Position numbers and translations under genes: made by a program. The notes beneath the pieces are model-generated. The model did no database searches. It was not told the origin of the DNA and saw nothing but the letters and a program-made list of their open reading frames with translations. A stretch of DNA of 64,000 nt, taken from Cellulomonas composti. GTDB taxonomy: Bacteria > Actinomycetota > Actinomycetes > Actinomycetales > Cellulomonadaceae. Of this stretch, positions 49,098 to 60,110 are shown one piece after another; the first letter of the stretch is position 1; every line of letters starts with the position of its first letter. The DNA is taken from NCBI RefSeq assembly GCF_007990245.1, contig NZ_BJWG01000001.1, forward strand, positions 124,001 through 188,000, in the 5' to 3' direction.

Positions 49098-49233
49098 CGA
49101 CGGCTCCCCGAGGCCGACGTCAGCCTCGAGACGACAACGCCGCACTCTCGTCGTCGAACCGTGACCCGTGCCTCGGTGCCGGGCGCCTGCCGGCTGGTAG
49201 ACCGGAGCCAGGTGCTGGTGACGAGGGGGAGCG

Positions 49234-49719
49234 ATGGCGCGAACGTCCTGGTGGGTCGTGGGTGGCCTGACGGTCACGGGCGTGCTGATCGTCGGCATGG
49301 TCGGTGTGGCGTCCGGGTGCATACCGACGGCCTCGGCGTGCGCGCCCCCGGGGGTCGGGGTCAGGCTGGCCGACGACCCGCACGCCGATGAGCCACAGTT
49401 CGACGACCCGCCCGACCTGGCGCCCGGCGCCCCGATCAGTGTCGTCGGCTACGGTTTCGGGTTCTGCGACGACACCGGGTCGGAGTTCTGCTCGCAGCAG
49501 GGCCGCGTGACGGGGGATCGCGACGTGGTCGTGTACTGGCGCCAGTCCGGCACGGACCAGGAGCTAGGGGAGTCCCGGCTCGTCGACGGCGGGCTGTTCC
49601 AGCTCACGTCGCAGGTACCGGCGGACGCCACCCAGGGCACCGCGACGCTCGTCGTCGTACGTGAGGGCGGTGAAGCGGCGACGGGCGAGGTGCGCGTGGT
49701 GCCGGTCGACGAGGACTGA
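49234..49719 (+). CDS. Putative lipoprotein with Ig-like fold
   Basis: 161 residues. An N-terminal hydrophobic signal (WWVVGGLTVTGVLIVGMVGV) ends in VASGC, a plausible lipobox with Cys29 as the lipidated residue. The outer part has three more cysteines and strands such as ISVVGYGFGFCDD and QGTATLVVVREGG that look like an immunoglobulin-like domain. Function unknown. GGGGGAG precedes the ATG. It would be modified by Lgt (14172). Confidence 0.7.
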   Translation: MARTSWWVVGGLTVTGVLIVGMVGVASGCIPTASACAPPGVGVRLADDPHADEPQFDDPPDLAPGAPISVVGYGFGFCDDTGSEFCSQQGRVTGDRDVVVYWRQSGTDQELGESRLVDGGLFQLTSQVPADATQGTATLVVVREGGEAATGEVRVVPVDED

Positions 49720-49721
49720 CG

Positions 49722-49745
49722 GGTCAGGCTTGACGGGTCAGGCCT
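49722..49745. repeat. Short direct repeat between two convergent genes
   Basis: TGACGGGTCAGGC occurs twice back to back (period 15) across the 18-bp gap and into the minus-strand stop codon. TCAGGCCTGA forms a small inverted repeat. No strong terminator is seen here. Confidence 0.4.
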
Positions 49746-52002
49746 GACGGTGCAGCGCCGCGTAGCCGCCCTCGGCCGGTCGAGGCTCGGGCACGACCCG
49801 CAGCGGACGCGTCTCCTCGATGCTTCCCGGGCGTGGGCCGCGGACCGGCAGCGACGGCATCGCGCGGCCCAGGAAGTTGCCCTGCACGCGACGCACGCCG
49901 AGCTCGACGAGGGTCGCGAGGTCGGAGGCGCGCTCCACACCCTCGGCGACGACCTCGAGGTTGTGGGTGCCGGCGAGCTCGACGATCGCCCGCACGACGG
50001 ACCGGCCGCGGTCGGTGTCGATCTCCTTGACGAAGGAGCGGTCGATCTTGAGGATGTCGACCGGCAGCCGCGACAGGCGGGCCAGCGAGGAGTACCCGGT
50101 TCCGAAGTCGTCGACCGCGATGCGCGCGCCGCGCGCACGCAGCTCGGACAGCACGGGCACGGCCGCGACGGTCTGGACCAGCGCGCTCTCGGTGATCTCG
50201 AGCGTCAGGTGCTCCCAGTACTCGTCGCCCCAAGCGGTCTCGATCTGCTCGAGCGCATCGGGCTCCGAGAGGTGCCGGCCGGTGATGTTGACCGCGACGG
50301 GCACCTGGAAGCGCGTCAGGGCACGCCGCGCCTCGGCGAGCATCTGCAGCCCGATCGGCAGGATCAGGCCGGTCTCCTCGGCGAGGTCGAGCCAGTCCGC
50401 GGGCAGCATGAGGTTGCCGTGGTGGTCCCACCGGGCAAGGGCCTCGACCTGGACGACCTCGAGCGTGAGTGAGTCCGCGATCGGCTGGAAGTGCGCGGTG
50501 AACAGCCCCTGCTCGACCGCCGACTCGAGCGCGGCACGCTGCAGGCGCTCGGCCTCGACTCGCCGGCGCAGGGCGCGGTCGAACACACGGAACCCGGACC
50601 GGGAGCGCTTCGCCTCGAGCATCGCGGTGTCCGCATGCCGGACGAGCGCGTCGGGGTCGACGACGTCGCCGGGGACCCAGGTCGCCACGCCGACGGACAG
50701 GCGGGCCGGGCGGTTGCCGAACCGGCGGTCGACGAAGCCCTCGCGGATCGAGCGGGCCAGCGAGACGAGCTCGACGTCCTGCGGGGCGCGCGCGATCACC
50801 ATGACGAACTCGTCGCCGCCGAGCCGGCCGACGAACGTGTCGTCGCCGCGCATGACGCCGCGCAGGTACTCGGCGACGCGGACGAGCACGGCGTCACCGC
50901 CGGCGTGCCCGTGCATGTCGTTGTAGCGCTTGAACCCGTCGAGGTCGCAGTAGACGAGCGAGACGCGGGTCCGCTCGACGTTGGCGCGCTCGATCATCTC
51001 GACGAGGTGCTTCTCGACCGCGCGACGGTTGGGCAGCCCGGTGAGCGCGTCGCTGAACGCGGTCCGGTTGAGGCGCTCGGTGAGCGCGTACCGCTCGGCC
51101 GCGGTCGCGACGACCTGCGCGAGGTCGACGAGGAAGGCCCGCTCCTGGCCGTCGTGCGGCGCATGGTTGGCGGAGAACAGCTCGGCGACGAACCGGCCGT
51201 GCGAGATGGGTCGTAGCGAGCCCTCGACCGAAGGATCGCCGACGACGGTGCGCGCCTCGTCGCGCGCCCGCAGCAGCAGGGCGTCGGCGTCGTGCGCGAA
51301 CCAGGCCGTGTTGGACAGCCGGGCGGTGGCGTCGCGCATGCGGTGCTGACGGCGGGCCGCGTCCTGCGCCTCGCGCACCCGGGCGAGCGCGAGGCCCGCC
51401 AGGCCGAACGCGATCGGCAGCGCCCACAGCGCCACGAGCAACCCGCCGACGGTGCGGTCCGGGACGAGCCCGCCGACCGTGAGCATCGCGAGCGACTCCA
51501 GGCCCGCGACGACGAGCAGCACGCCCCACAGCGACACGGACAGCCGCCCGACGGTCGCGACGACGTAGCCGAGCACGACGACGGCGCTCACGATGAGCCC
51601 GCTGCCGATGACGGTCATGCGCACGTTCTCGTCGGCCATCGGCCAGAACCAGGCCAGCAGGCTCACGACGAGAGGCGCAGCCGCCCCGAGCACCCACCAG
51701 CGCACGCGGGGCCCGCGGCCGAACGCGCAGGTCGCGGGGATCGCGATCAGCAGGAAGCCGCCCATGAGCTGTGCGTGGACGAACCCGACGAGCGTGTTCC
51801 ACGGGCCGTCGCCCAGGAAGGCGCCGAGCCCGCCGACGAGCAGCATGAGGCCGATGTCGCACGACCACGCGAAGCCCCACATCGCACCCGCGGACCGTTG
51901 CTCGCCGCGCCACCACACCCACTGGAGCACGCAGAGACCGGCGACGAGGCCAGCCGCGAGCAACTGGATGACGCCGACCCACGTAGGCACGGACCCGAGC
52001 AC
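49738..52002 (-). CDS. Membrane GGDEF-EAL protein (c-di-GMP synthesis and breakdown)
   Basis: 754 residues. About seven membrane helices (10-215), a linker, a GGDEF domain (about 325-480) and an EAL domain (about 500-735). The cyclase motif RLGGDEF is intact, with DALTGLPNRRA and CDLDGFKRYND. The phosphodiesterase motifs are also intact: EALARWDH, VNITGRHLSE, LEITESAL, VDDFGTGYSSL, LKIDRSFV, VVAEGVE and QGNFLG. Both activities are therefore possible, with the net direction set by the sensor part. GTG 52002 is used; GTG 51990 with GAGGTG upstream is an alternative. A sigma-28-like box precedes it. PilB's MshEN domain could be one target of the nucleotide. Confidence 0.93.
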   Translation of the reverse strand: MLGSVPTWVGVIQLLAAGLVAGLCVLQWVWWRGEQRSAGAMWGFAWSCDIGLMLLVGGLGAFLGDGPWNTLVGFVHAQLMGGFLLIAIPATCAFGRGPRVRWWVLGAAAPLVVSLLAWFWPMADENVRMTVIGSGLIVSAVVVLGYVVATVGRLSVSLWGVLLVVAGLESLAMLTVGGLVPDRTVGGLLVALWALPIAFGLAGLALARVREAQDAARRQHRMRDATARLSNTAWFAHDADALLLRARDEARTVVGDPSVEGSLRPISHGRFVAELFSANHAPHDGQERAFLVDLAQVVATAAERYALTERLNRTAFSDALTGLPNRRAVEKHLVEMIERANVERTRVSLVYCDLDGFKRYNDMHGHAGGDAVLVRVAEYLRGVMRGDDTFVGRLGGDEFVMVIARAPQDVELVSLARSIREGFVDRRFGNRPARLSVGVATWVPGDVVDPDALVRHADTAMLEAKRSRSGFRVFDRALRRRVEAERLQRAALESAVEQGLFTAHFQPIADSLTLEVVQVEALARWDHHGNLMLPADWLDLAEETGLILPIGLQMLAEARRALTRFQVPVAVNITGRHLSEPDALEQIETAWGDEYWEHLTLEITESALVQTVAAVPVLSELRARGARIAVDDFGTGYSSLARLSRLPVDILKIDRSFVKEIDTDRGRSVVRAIVELAGTHNLEVVAEGVERASDLATLVELGVRRVQGNFLGRAMPSLPVRGPRPGSIEETRPLRVVPEPRPAEGGYAALHRQA

Positions 52003-52009
52003 CTCGGTG

Positions 52010-52038
52010 ACATCGGCTCACCTCAGGATGAACCTGAC
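52010..52038 (-). promoter_or_regulatory. Weak sigma-28-like promoter of the GGDEF-EAL gene
   Basis: On the minus strand: GTCAGG, 15-bp spacer, GCCGATGT. The -10 part ends 7 bp before GTG 52002, so the mRNA could be leaderless. Two changes in the -35 box make it uncertain. Confidence 0.35.
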
Positions 52039-52126
52039 GTGGCATCCGGGTGACGCGTAGGTGGAATCACGGCTTCCGACGAAACGTCACCCCCCGGCAC
52101 GGTGTCCGAGTTGTGTGCTCGGTGGC

Positions 52127-52132
52127 TAGGCT
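52127..52132 (+). promoter_or_regulatory. Candidate -10 box of the first subtilase gene
   Basis: TAGGCT, the hexamer also used by pyk and aroQ, about 93 bp before GTG 52225. No clear -35 box. Confidence 0.3.
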
Positions 52133-52224
52133 CACCGAAGCGCCTGTGCCGTTGGAGACGCAGGCGATTCGACCGTCCGGGGACCGTGTGCGGGAGCCGA
52201 GGCGGAGAGAAGGGGGACAGACTC

Positions 52225-53727
52225 GTGAACTGGACGACCCGACGCCGGACGGTAGGGGCGGTCGCGACCGTCGGTCTGGCGGCAGCGATGCTGGGATCGG
52301 CGCTCCTGCCGGCAGCGGCAGGCGAGAGCACAGGCAAGGACACCGCCGGTCGGACGACCGCGGCGCAGCTCGTGGCGCAGCAGCGCGCCTCGGGTGTGAT
52401 GTACACGGTTGCGCCCGGCGCGAAGGTCGACGCCACGCTGGTGCGGTCCGCCGTTCTCGGCGTCGGCGCGTCGGTCGCCGGGGTGCGACTGCAGACGGTC
52501 GACGAGGCGGGGGTCGTCGACTTCGTCGAGCCCGTCTCGGTCCTGGCCGCACGTGATGCCGCGACGCGCCTCGCCAAGGTGCCCGGCGTGACCTGGGCCC
52601 AGCCCGACCTGCTGCTGACCACCGACTCGACGCCGCCGGTGAACCCGAGCGACCCGGACTTCCGCAAGGGCACGCTGTTCAACATCTGGGACTTCAAGGA
52701 CAAGCGCCCGTCGCCCGTCTCGGGTGGCGCCGCGATCACCCTGCCGAAGGGCGGGTACAGCAGCCACGCGCCGTCGTTCTGGACCAAGACCAAGGGCAAG
52801 CTGAGCACGGTCGTCGCCGTGATCGACACGGGCCGGACCGCGCACCCCCAGCTCGACGCCCACACCGTGGCGGGCTACGACATGATCAGCTCCGCCTCCA
52901 ACGCCCGCGACGGCAACGGTCGCGACGCGAACCCGCAGGACCAGGGCGACTGGGGAACGTCGGACTCGGGCTCGCTGATTCCCAGCTCCTGGCACGGCAC
53001 GCACGTCGCCGGCATCGTCGGCGCGCTCCAGGACGGCAAGACGATCGTCGGCAACGCCCCGAACGTGAGCATCCAGCACGTGCGGGTGCTCGGTAAGGAC
53101 GGCGGCTCGATGTCCGACATCGCGGCCGCGATCACCTGGGCGTCCGGCGGTTCGGTCTCGGGCGTGACCAAGAACAAGACGCCGGCACGGGTGCTCAACC
53201 TGTCGCTCGGCGGCTACGCGCAGTGCAGCGACTACCCGGCGCTGCAGTCGGCGATCGACGGTGCGCGCTCGCGCGGCAGCGTCGTCATCGTCGCGGCGGG
53301 CAACTCGAACTACGACGCCTCGTACTTCGCCCCCGCCAACTGCAAGGGCGTGATCACGGTCGCCTCGCTGGACCAGTACGGCCAGCGCGCGTCGTACTCG
53401 AACTACGGCTCGACCATCGAGATCGCGACGACCGGTGGTGAGGACCCGTACTACGGCCCGTACCTGCTCATCAAGTCGACCGTGAACACCGGCAAGAAGA
53501 CTCCGGTGGCCGCCGGCTACGGCTTCATGATGGGTACCAGCCAGGCGACGCCGGGTGTCGCAGGTGCCGCCGCTCTGCTCGCCTCGACGGGCCTGAAGGG
53601 CGCGGCGCTCGAGAAGAAGCTCCTGAAGTCGGTGCGGGGCTTCCCGACGTACAGCTTCTACACCGGGAACAACTGCACCAAGGCGCTGTGCGGCGAGGGC
53701 ATCCTCGACCTGAGCAAGGCGCTCTAG
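52225..53727 (+). CDS. Secreted S8 (subtilisin-like) serine protease
   Basis: 500 residues. Signal peptide (RRRTVGAVATVGLAAAMLGS, cleavage near AAAGE), a propeptide-like region to about residue 170, then the catalytic domain with Asp in AVIDTGRTAHPQL (near 198), His in SWHGTHVAGIVGA (near 256) and Ser in GTSQATPGVAGAA (near 437). GTSQATPG replaces the usual GTSMATPH, but the triad is complete. An NGRDANPQDQGD insert is shared with the second subtilase. GTG 52225 follows AGAAGGGGGA; the longer start at 52102 would bury the signal peptide. A hairpin terminator follows. Confidence 0.93.
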   Translation: MNWTTRRRTVGAVATVGLAAAMLGSALLPAAAGESTGKDTAGRTTAAQLVAQQRASGVMYTVAPGAKVDATLVRSAVLGVGASVAGVRLQTVDEAGVVDFVEPVSVLAARDAATRLAKVPGVTWAQPDLLLTTDSTPPVNPSDPDFRKGTLFNIWDFKDKRPSPVSGGAAITLPKGGYSSHAPSFWTKTKGKLSTVVAVIDTGRTAHPQLDAHTVAGYDMISSASNARDGNGRDANPQDQGDWGTSDSGSLIPSSWHGTHVAGIVGALQDGKTIVGNAPNVSIQHVRVLGKDGGSMSDIAAAITWASGGSVSGVTKNKTPARVLNLSLGGYAQCSDYPALQSAIDGARSRGSVVIVAAGNSNYDASYFAPANCKGVITVASLDQYGQRASYSNYGSTIEIATTGGEDPYYGPYLLIKSTVNTGKKTPVAAGYGFMMGTSQATPGVAGAAALLASTGLKGAALEKKLLKSVRGFPTYSFYTGNNCTKALCGEGILDLSKAL

Positions 53728-53737
53728 CAGCAACCAT

Positions 53738-53778
53738 CGACGGGTGGCGGTCCGGCAGGTCCGGGCCGCCACCCGTCG
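53738..53778 (+). terminator. Terminator after the first subtilase
   Basis: CGACGGGTGGCGG and its complement form a 13-bp stem with a 15-nt loop, 11 bp after the stop. Confidence 0.85.
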
Positions 53779-53796
53779 TCGTGTCAGGGTGTGGGT

Positions 53797-54567
53797 GTGA
53801 CCGACTCCTTGGACGACGTGGTGGTGCGGCTGCGCGCCGCGGGGTGCGTGTTCGCGGAGGACGAGGCCGCGCTGCTGCTCGGCGAGGGTCTGGACGACGC
53901 GGCCCTCGAGCGGGCGCTGGTACGCCGGTGCCTGGGGGAGCCGCTCGAGGTGGTGCTCGGCTGGGCGTCGTTCGCGGGTGTGCGGGTCGTCGTGGCTCCG
54001 GGCGTGTTCGTCCCTCGGAGCCGCACAGCGCTGGTCGTCGACGTCGCGGTCGAGAGTGTGGCCGGGCGCGCCGATCCGGCCGTGCTCGACCTGTGCTGCG
54101 GCACGGGAGCCGTCGCGGCCGCCGTGCTCGCCCGACGGCCCGACGCGCAGGTCCACGCCGCCGACCTCGACCCCGCCGCGGTCGCCTGCGCGCGGCGCAA
54201 CCTGCCCCCGGACCGGGTGCACGAGGGTGACCTGTTCGCGGCGCTGCCGGACGCGCTGCGGGGGCACTTCGACGTGATCGCGGCCAACGCGCCGTACGTC
54301 CCCACGGCCGCGATCGCGACGATGCCGCCCGAGGCACGGGTCCACGAGCCCGCGGTGGCGCTCGACGGCGGCGCGGACGGCCTCGACCTGCACCGCCGGA
54401 TCGCCCGCGGTGCTTCGCCGTGGCTCGTGCCAGGTGGGGTGCTGCTCGTCGAGACGAGTCGCGAGCAGGCCGCCTCCACGGTCGCGCTCCTTGCCGACGC
54501 TGGCTTCGCGACCTCGGTGCGGCGCGACGACGACGTCGACGGCACCGTGGTCGTCGGGCGGAGGTGA
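53797..54567 (+). CDS. PrmC-related N5-glutamine methyltransferase family protein
   Basis: 256 residues. The SAM-binding VLDLCCGTGAVAAAVL (near residue 98) and AADLDPAAVACARRN are followed by the catalytic-type motif NAPYVPT, where PrmC itself has NPPYI. This fits the PrmC-related group TIGR03704; the true release-factor methylase PrmC is usually found next to prfA, which is not here. An in-frame GTG two codons earlier is possible; GTG 53797 is preferred because CAGGGT lies 6 nt upstream (leaderless pattern). Substrate unknown. Confidence 0.82.
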   Translation: MTDSLDDVVVRLRAAGCVFAEDEAALLLGEGLDDAALERALVRRCLGEPLEVVLGWASFAGVRVVVAPGVFVPRSRTALVVDVAVESVAGRADPAVLDLCCGTGAVAAAVLARRPDAQVHAADLDPAAVACARRNLPPDRVHEGDLFAALPDALRGHFDVIAANAPYVPTAAIATMPPEARVHEPAVALDGGADGLDLHRRIARGASPWLVPGGVLLVETSREQAASTVALLADAGFATSVRRDDDVDGTVVVGRR

Positions 54568-54725
54568 AATGCCCGCGGCACACGGACGAATCGGTGGACT
54601 CGAGCGGGGATCGGCGGTTTCGCCAGGTATGGTCGCCCGGGGCTACCGGCTTGACGCCCCGGGCGGTGCGCAGGGGCGTGTCGCCGACGAGCGACGGCCG
54701 TCCGGCGGCCGAAGGAGCTGATCTC

Positions 54726-56522
54726 GTGGCGAGAAGTACGACAAGGCGGCGGCAGATCGCGGCGGTCGCAGCCGGGGCGGGTCTGTGCGTGGCCCTGACC
54801 GGCGTGAACGCGCTGCCGGTGGCGGCGGCCGACCCGGGACGCGACAGCGGCACGCCCGTCGTCGAGGACACCCCCGCGCAGGAGACGCTCGCGGCCGGCG
54901 TGATCTACACCCTCGCGGACGCCCCGACGACGGCCGCGCGCGGCGCAACGCCGTCGCGCGCCGACTCCGTCGCGTCGGCAGTCGCCGCGATCGTCAACGG
55001 CGCCGGCGCCTCGGCCCGCGCGACGGCGTCGTCGCTCTCGACGAGCACGGCGCCGGCCGCGGTGGACGACGGGACGACGTACGCGCTCAGCTTCCCGGAG
55101 CCGGTTCCGCCCGCCGAGGCGCTCGACGAGCTCGCCGCGGTGCAGAAGGTCGTGGGCGTCGAGTCGGCCGAGCTGGACCTCGTGCTCACGGCGCAGGCAG
55201 CCTCGCCCGTCAAGCCGTCCGACCCGTACTTCTCGAAGTACCAGTTCTACCTCTGGGACACGTGGGACGGCACCTACGAGGGCGTGAAGTTCCCCGCGGG
55301 CGGGTACTCGACTCACGCGCCGTCGCTGTGGAAGCGGACGTTCGGCGTCAAGGACGTCGTCGTCGCCGTGGTGGACACGGGGAGCACGTCGCACGCGCAG
55401 CTGAACTCCCAGACGGTCGCCGGGTACGACATGATCTCGCAGGCATCGCGGGCGCGGGACGGCAACGGGCGCGACGCGAACCCTCAGGACCAGGGCGACC
55501 TCGGCGATGGCGGCTCCAGCAGCTGGCACGGCACGCACGTCGCCGGCATCATCGCGGCCGCCAAGGACGGGAAGGCCGGCCTCGGCAACGCCCCGGGCGT
55601 CCGCCTCCAGCACGTGCGCGCCCTGGGCGTCGGCGGTGGCACCACCTCCGACATCGCCGCCGCTGTCCGGTGGGCCGCGGGGGACAAGGTCGGTGACCAG
55701 CCGGTCAACAAGACCCCGGCGCGCGTGATCAACCTCTCGCTCGGCGGCACCGGCGTGTGCTCGTCCACGATGCAGGACGCGATCAACCGCGCACGCAGCC
55801 GTGGCGCGGTCGTCATCGTCGCGGCCGGCAACGATGCCACGGACGCCGCGAACACGATGCCCGCTAACTGCAACGGCGTGATCACGGTCGCGTCGATCAG
55901 CGACACCGGCTTCCGCGCGACGTACTCCAACTACGGCTCGGTCGTCGACCTCGCGGCACCTGGCGGCCAGAGCTACTCCAGCACCAACGCGTACCAGATC
56001 CTGTCGACCTGGAACCTCGGTACCACCAAGCCGGGCTCCGGGACGTGGGCCTACATGCAGGGCACGTCCATGGCGACACCCAACGTCGCAGGCGGTGCGG
56101 CGCTGATCGCCTCGCTCGGCCTGAAGGGCAGCGCCCTGGAGAACGCCGTCCGCAAGGCCTACTCGCCGCTGCCGAAGTACGCCAGCACGTCCCCCGTCGC
56201 GGAGTACAACTGCAACGGCACGTGCGGCAAGGGCTACTTCGACCTGTCGAAGATCCTGACGGCGACCAGCCGCGCGACGATCACGGGCAGCGCCAAGGTC
56301 GGCAAGCGGTTGTCGGTCAAGGTCGCTTTCACGGGCAAGATCACGACGAAGAACTACCAGTGGTTCCGCAACGGCACCGCGATCGCCGGCGCGACGAAGG
56401 CCAGCTACCTGCTCGTCTCCGCCGACAAGGGCAAGCAGATCACGGTGCGGGTCACGCCGAAGAGCACGGGTTCGTTCGTGTCGATGGCGAGCACGTCCAA
56501 GCCGACCGGCAAGGTCTCCTGA
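54726..56522 (+). CDS. Secreted S8 serine protease with C-terminal Ig-like domain
   Basis: 598 residues, paralogue of the subtilase at 52225. Signal peptide (RRRQIAAVAAGAGLCVALTG), propeptide to about 180, triad Asp in AVVDTGSTSHAQL (near 215), His in SWHGTHVAGIIAA (near 268), Ser in GTSMATPNVAGGAA (near 446). Residues 515-598 form an extra beta domain (ITGSAKVGKRLSVKV, then YQWFRNGTAIAGAT) of the type found at the end of many secreted actinobacterial proteins, likely for binding the wall or a polymer. AAGGAG precedes GTG 54726. TATGGT at 54628 may be the -10 box. Confidence 0.93.
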   Translation: MARSTTRRRQIAAVAAGAGLCVALTGVNALPVAAADPGRDSGTPVVEDTPAQETLAAGVIYTLADAPTTAARGATPSRADSVASAVAAIVNGAGASARATASSLSTSTAPAAVDDGTTYALSFPEPVPPAEALDELAAVQKVVGVESAELDLVLTAQAASPVKPSDPYFSKYQFYLWDTWDGTYEGVKFPAGGYSTHAPSLWKRTFGVKDVVVAVVDTGSTSHAQLNSQTVAGYDMISQASRARDGNGRDANPQDQGDLGDGGSSSWHGTHVAGIIAAAKDGKAGLGNAPGVRLQHVRALGVGGGTTSDIAAAVRWAAGDKVGDQPVNKTPARVINLSLGGTGVCSSTMQDAINRARSRGAVVIVAAGNDATDAANTMPANCNGVITVASISDTGFRATYSNYGSVVDLAAPGGQSYSSTNAYQILSTWNLGTTKPGSGTWAYMQGTSMATPNVAGGAALIASLGLKGSALENAVRKAYSPLPKYASTSPVAEYNCNGTCGKGYFDLSKILTATSRATITGSAKVGKRLSVKVAFTGKITTKNYQWFRNGTAIAGATKASYLLVSADKGKQITVRVTPKSTGSFVSMASTSKPTGKVS

Positions 56523-56550
56523 GCGAGATCCGCATCCCGCTCCGCACGTC

Positions 56551-56589
56551 CGCCGGGGCCCGACCAGCGTGTCTGGTCGGGCCCCGGCG
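56551..56589 (+). terminator. Terminator after the second subtilase
   Basis: CGCCGGGGCCCGACCA and its complement form a 16-bp stem with a 7-nt loop, 28 bp after the stop. Confidence 0.9.
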
Positions 56590-56618
56590 GTGTCCGGCAC
56601 GGTGTCCGGTACGGGTGA

Positions 56619-58239
<1,621 letters not shown>

Positions 58240-58243
<4 letters not shown>

Positions 58244-59550
58244 CCGAGTACCTCCTGCGCGACGTCTCCCCGCTCGGGGAGGGGCGCACCGACGTCGTCC
58301 TCGCCGACGGCGTGATCGCCGAGATCGGCGCGGGCCTGACGCGGGACGGCGCGACCGTGATCGACGGCTCCGGCCTCGTCCTGCTGCCCGGCCTGGTCGA
58401 CCTGCACACGCATCTGCGCGAGCCGGGCCGCGAGGACGCCGAGACGATCGCGACCGGCACGCGGGCGGCGGCGCTGGGCGGCTTCACCGCGGTGCACGCG
58501 ATGGCGAACACCACGCCGACGCAGGACACCGCGGGGGTCGTCGAGCAGGTCTGGCGGCTCGGCCGCCAGGCGGGCTGGGTCGACGTGTACCCGGTCGGTG
58601 CGGTCACGGTCGGCCTGGAGGGCGAACGGCTCGCCGAGCTGGGCGCGATGGCGGAGTCCGCCGCACGCGTGCGCGTGTTCTCCGACGACGGCAGGTGCGT
58701 GCACGACCCGGTCGTGATGCGGCGCGCGCTCGAGTACGTCAAGGCGTTCGACGGCGTGATCGCGCAGCACGCGCAGGAGCCGCGGCTGACCGCCGGCTCG
58801 CAGATGCACGAGGGCGTCGTGTCCGCCGAGCTGGGCCTGGCGGGCTGGCCCGCGGTCGCGGAGGAGGCGATCATCGCGCGCGACGTGCTGCTCGCCGAGC
58901 ACGTCGGCTCGCGACTGCACGTGTGCCACCTGTCCACGGCGGGCTCGGTCGAGATCATCCGGTGGGCCAAGTCGCGCGGGATCGACGTGACCGCCGAGGT
59001 CACGCCGCACCACCTCATGCTCACCGACGAGCTGGTCCGCGGCTACGACCCAACCTTCAAGGTCAACCCGCCGCTGCGCACGCAGAGCGACGTCGAGGCG
59101 GTCCGCGCCGGGCTCGCCGACGGGACGATCGACATCGTCGCGACCGACCACGCGCCGCACCCGCGCGAGGACAAGGACTGCGAGTGGGCGGCGGCCGCGT
59201 TCGGCATGACCGGGCTCGAGACCGCACTCTCGGTGGTGCAGGAGACCATGGTCGACACCGGCCGCATGACCTGGACGGACGTCGCGCGCGTGCTGTCGGC
59301 CAACCCCGCACGGATCGGCCGCGTCGAGGGCCACGGCCGCCCGATCGCGGTCGGCGAGCCCGCGAACCTCACGCTCGTCGACCCGAGCATCCGGCGCGTC
59401 ATCAACCCGGCCGAGCAGGCGACGAAGTCGGTGAACTCGCCGTTCCGCGGGCGCGAGCTCTCGGGCTGCGTGGTGGCGACCTTCCTGCGCGGCCGCGCGA
59501 CGGTCCTCGACGGCGGGTCGTGCGACGAAGACGTGGTGGTCGCCCGGTGA
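58240..59550 (+). CDS. pyrC: Dihydroorotase
   Basis: Zn-dependent ring closure of carbamoyl aspartate. 436 residues, type I. Metal ligands are seen in [13 protein letters not shown] (near residue 60), HVCHLST, and the catalytic Asp in [13 protein letters not shown] (near 308); TFKVNPPLR is the substrate loop. GTG 58240 overlaps the pyrB stop; the stop overlaps the next gene's GTG. Confidence 0.97.
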
Positions 59551-60110
59551 CCGGCACCCAGCTGGCCGCGACCCTCGTGCTCGTCGGCGTCGTCGCGCTG
59601 TCGTGGTGGGGCATGCGTCGCGGCTGGGAGCACCGCCGACGACGGACCGCGGAGGTCGTCGGCGCGCTGCCCACGCGTCCGGCGGACCTCGGCGCGACCC
59701 GGTTCGGACCTGTGGCCGCGGTCTACGTCTCGACGACGACGGCGGGCGACTGGCTCGACCGCGTCGTCGCGGCCGACCTCGGCGTGCGCAGCCCGGCCAC
59801 GGTCACGGTGCACGACGCCGGCCTGCTGGTCGAGCGGACGGGCGCCACGGACCTGTTCGTCCCGGCGGCCGCGCTGCGCGCCGTGACGACCGCGCCGGGG
59901 ATCGCGGGCAAGGTCGTCGGCGGGCACGGGCTCGTCGTCGTGACCTGGCAGCCGCCCGGCGCCGACGCAGACACCGACGCACAGGCCGGCGGGCTCGACA
60001 CCGGCCTCCTCACCCGTGACCACGACGACCGCGACCCCCTGGTCGACGCGGTCGCCACTCTCGTGACGCCGACCGGCGACGGTGCGGCTCGAAGCAAGGA
60101 GAACGCATGA
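59547..60110 (+). CDS. PH-like domain membrane protein of the pyr operon
   Basis: 187 residues. One helix at the start ([18 protein letters not shown]), an Arg-rich HRRRRT, then an extracytoplasmic-type beta domain with [20 protein letters not shown] and [14 protein letters not shown], which resembles the bacterial PH-like domain often annotated between pyrC and carA in actinobacteria. Function unknown. Both ends overlap neighbours by four bases, so it is an established member of the operon. Confidence 0.8.
   Translation: MTGTQLAATLVLVGVVALSWWGMRRGWEHRRRRTAEVVGALPTRPADLGATRFGPVAAVYVSTTTAGDWLDRVVAADLGVRSPATVTVHDAGLLVERTGATDLFVPAAALRAVTTAPGIAGKVVGGHGLVVVTWQPPGADADTDAQAGGLDTGLLTRDHDDRDPLVDAVATLVTPTGDGAARSKENA

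Noticed and set aside
53797..54567. True release-factor methylase prmC
   Set aside because: The catalytic motif is NAPY instead of NPPY and prfA is not adjacent; the PrmC-related group fits better.
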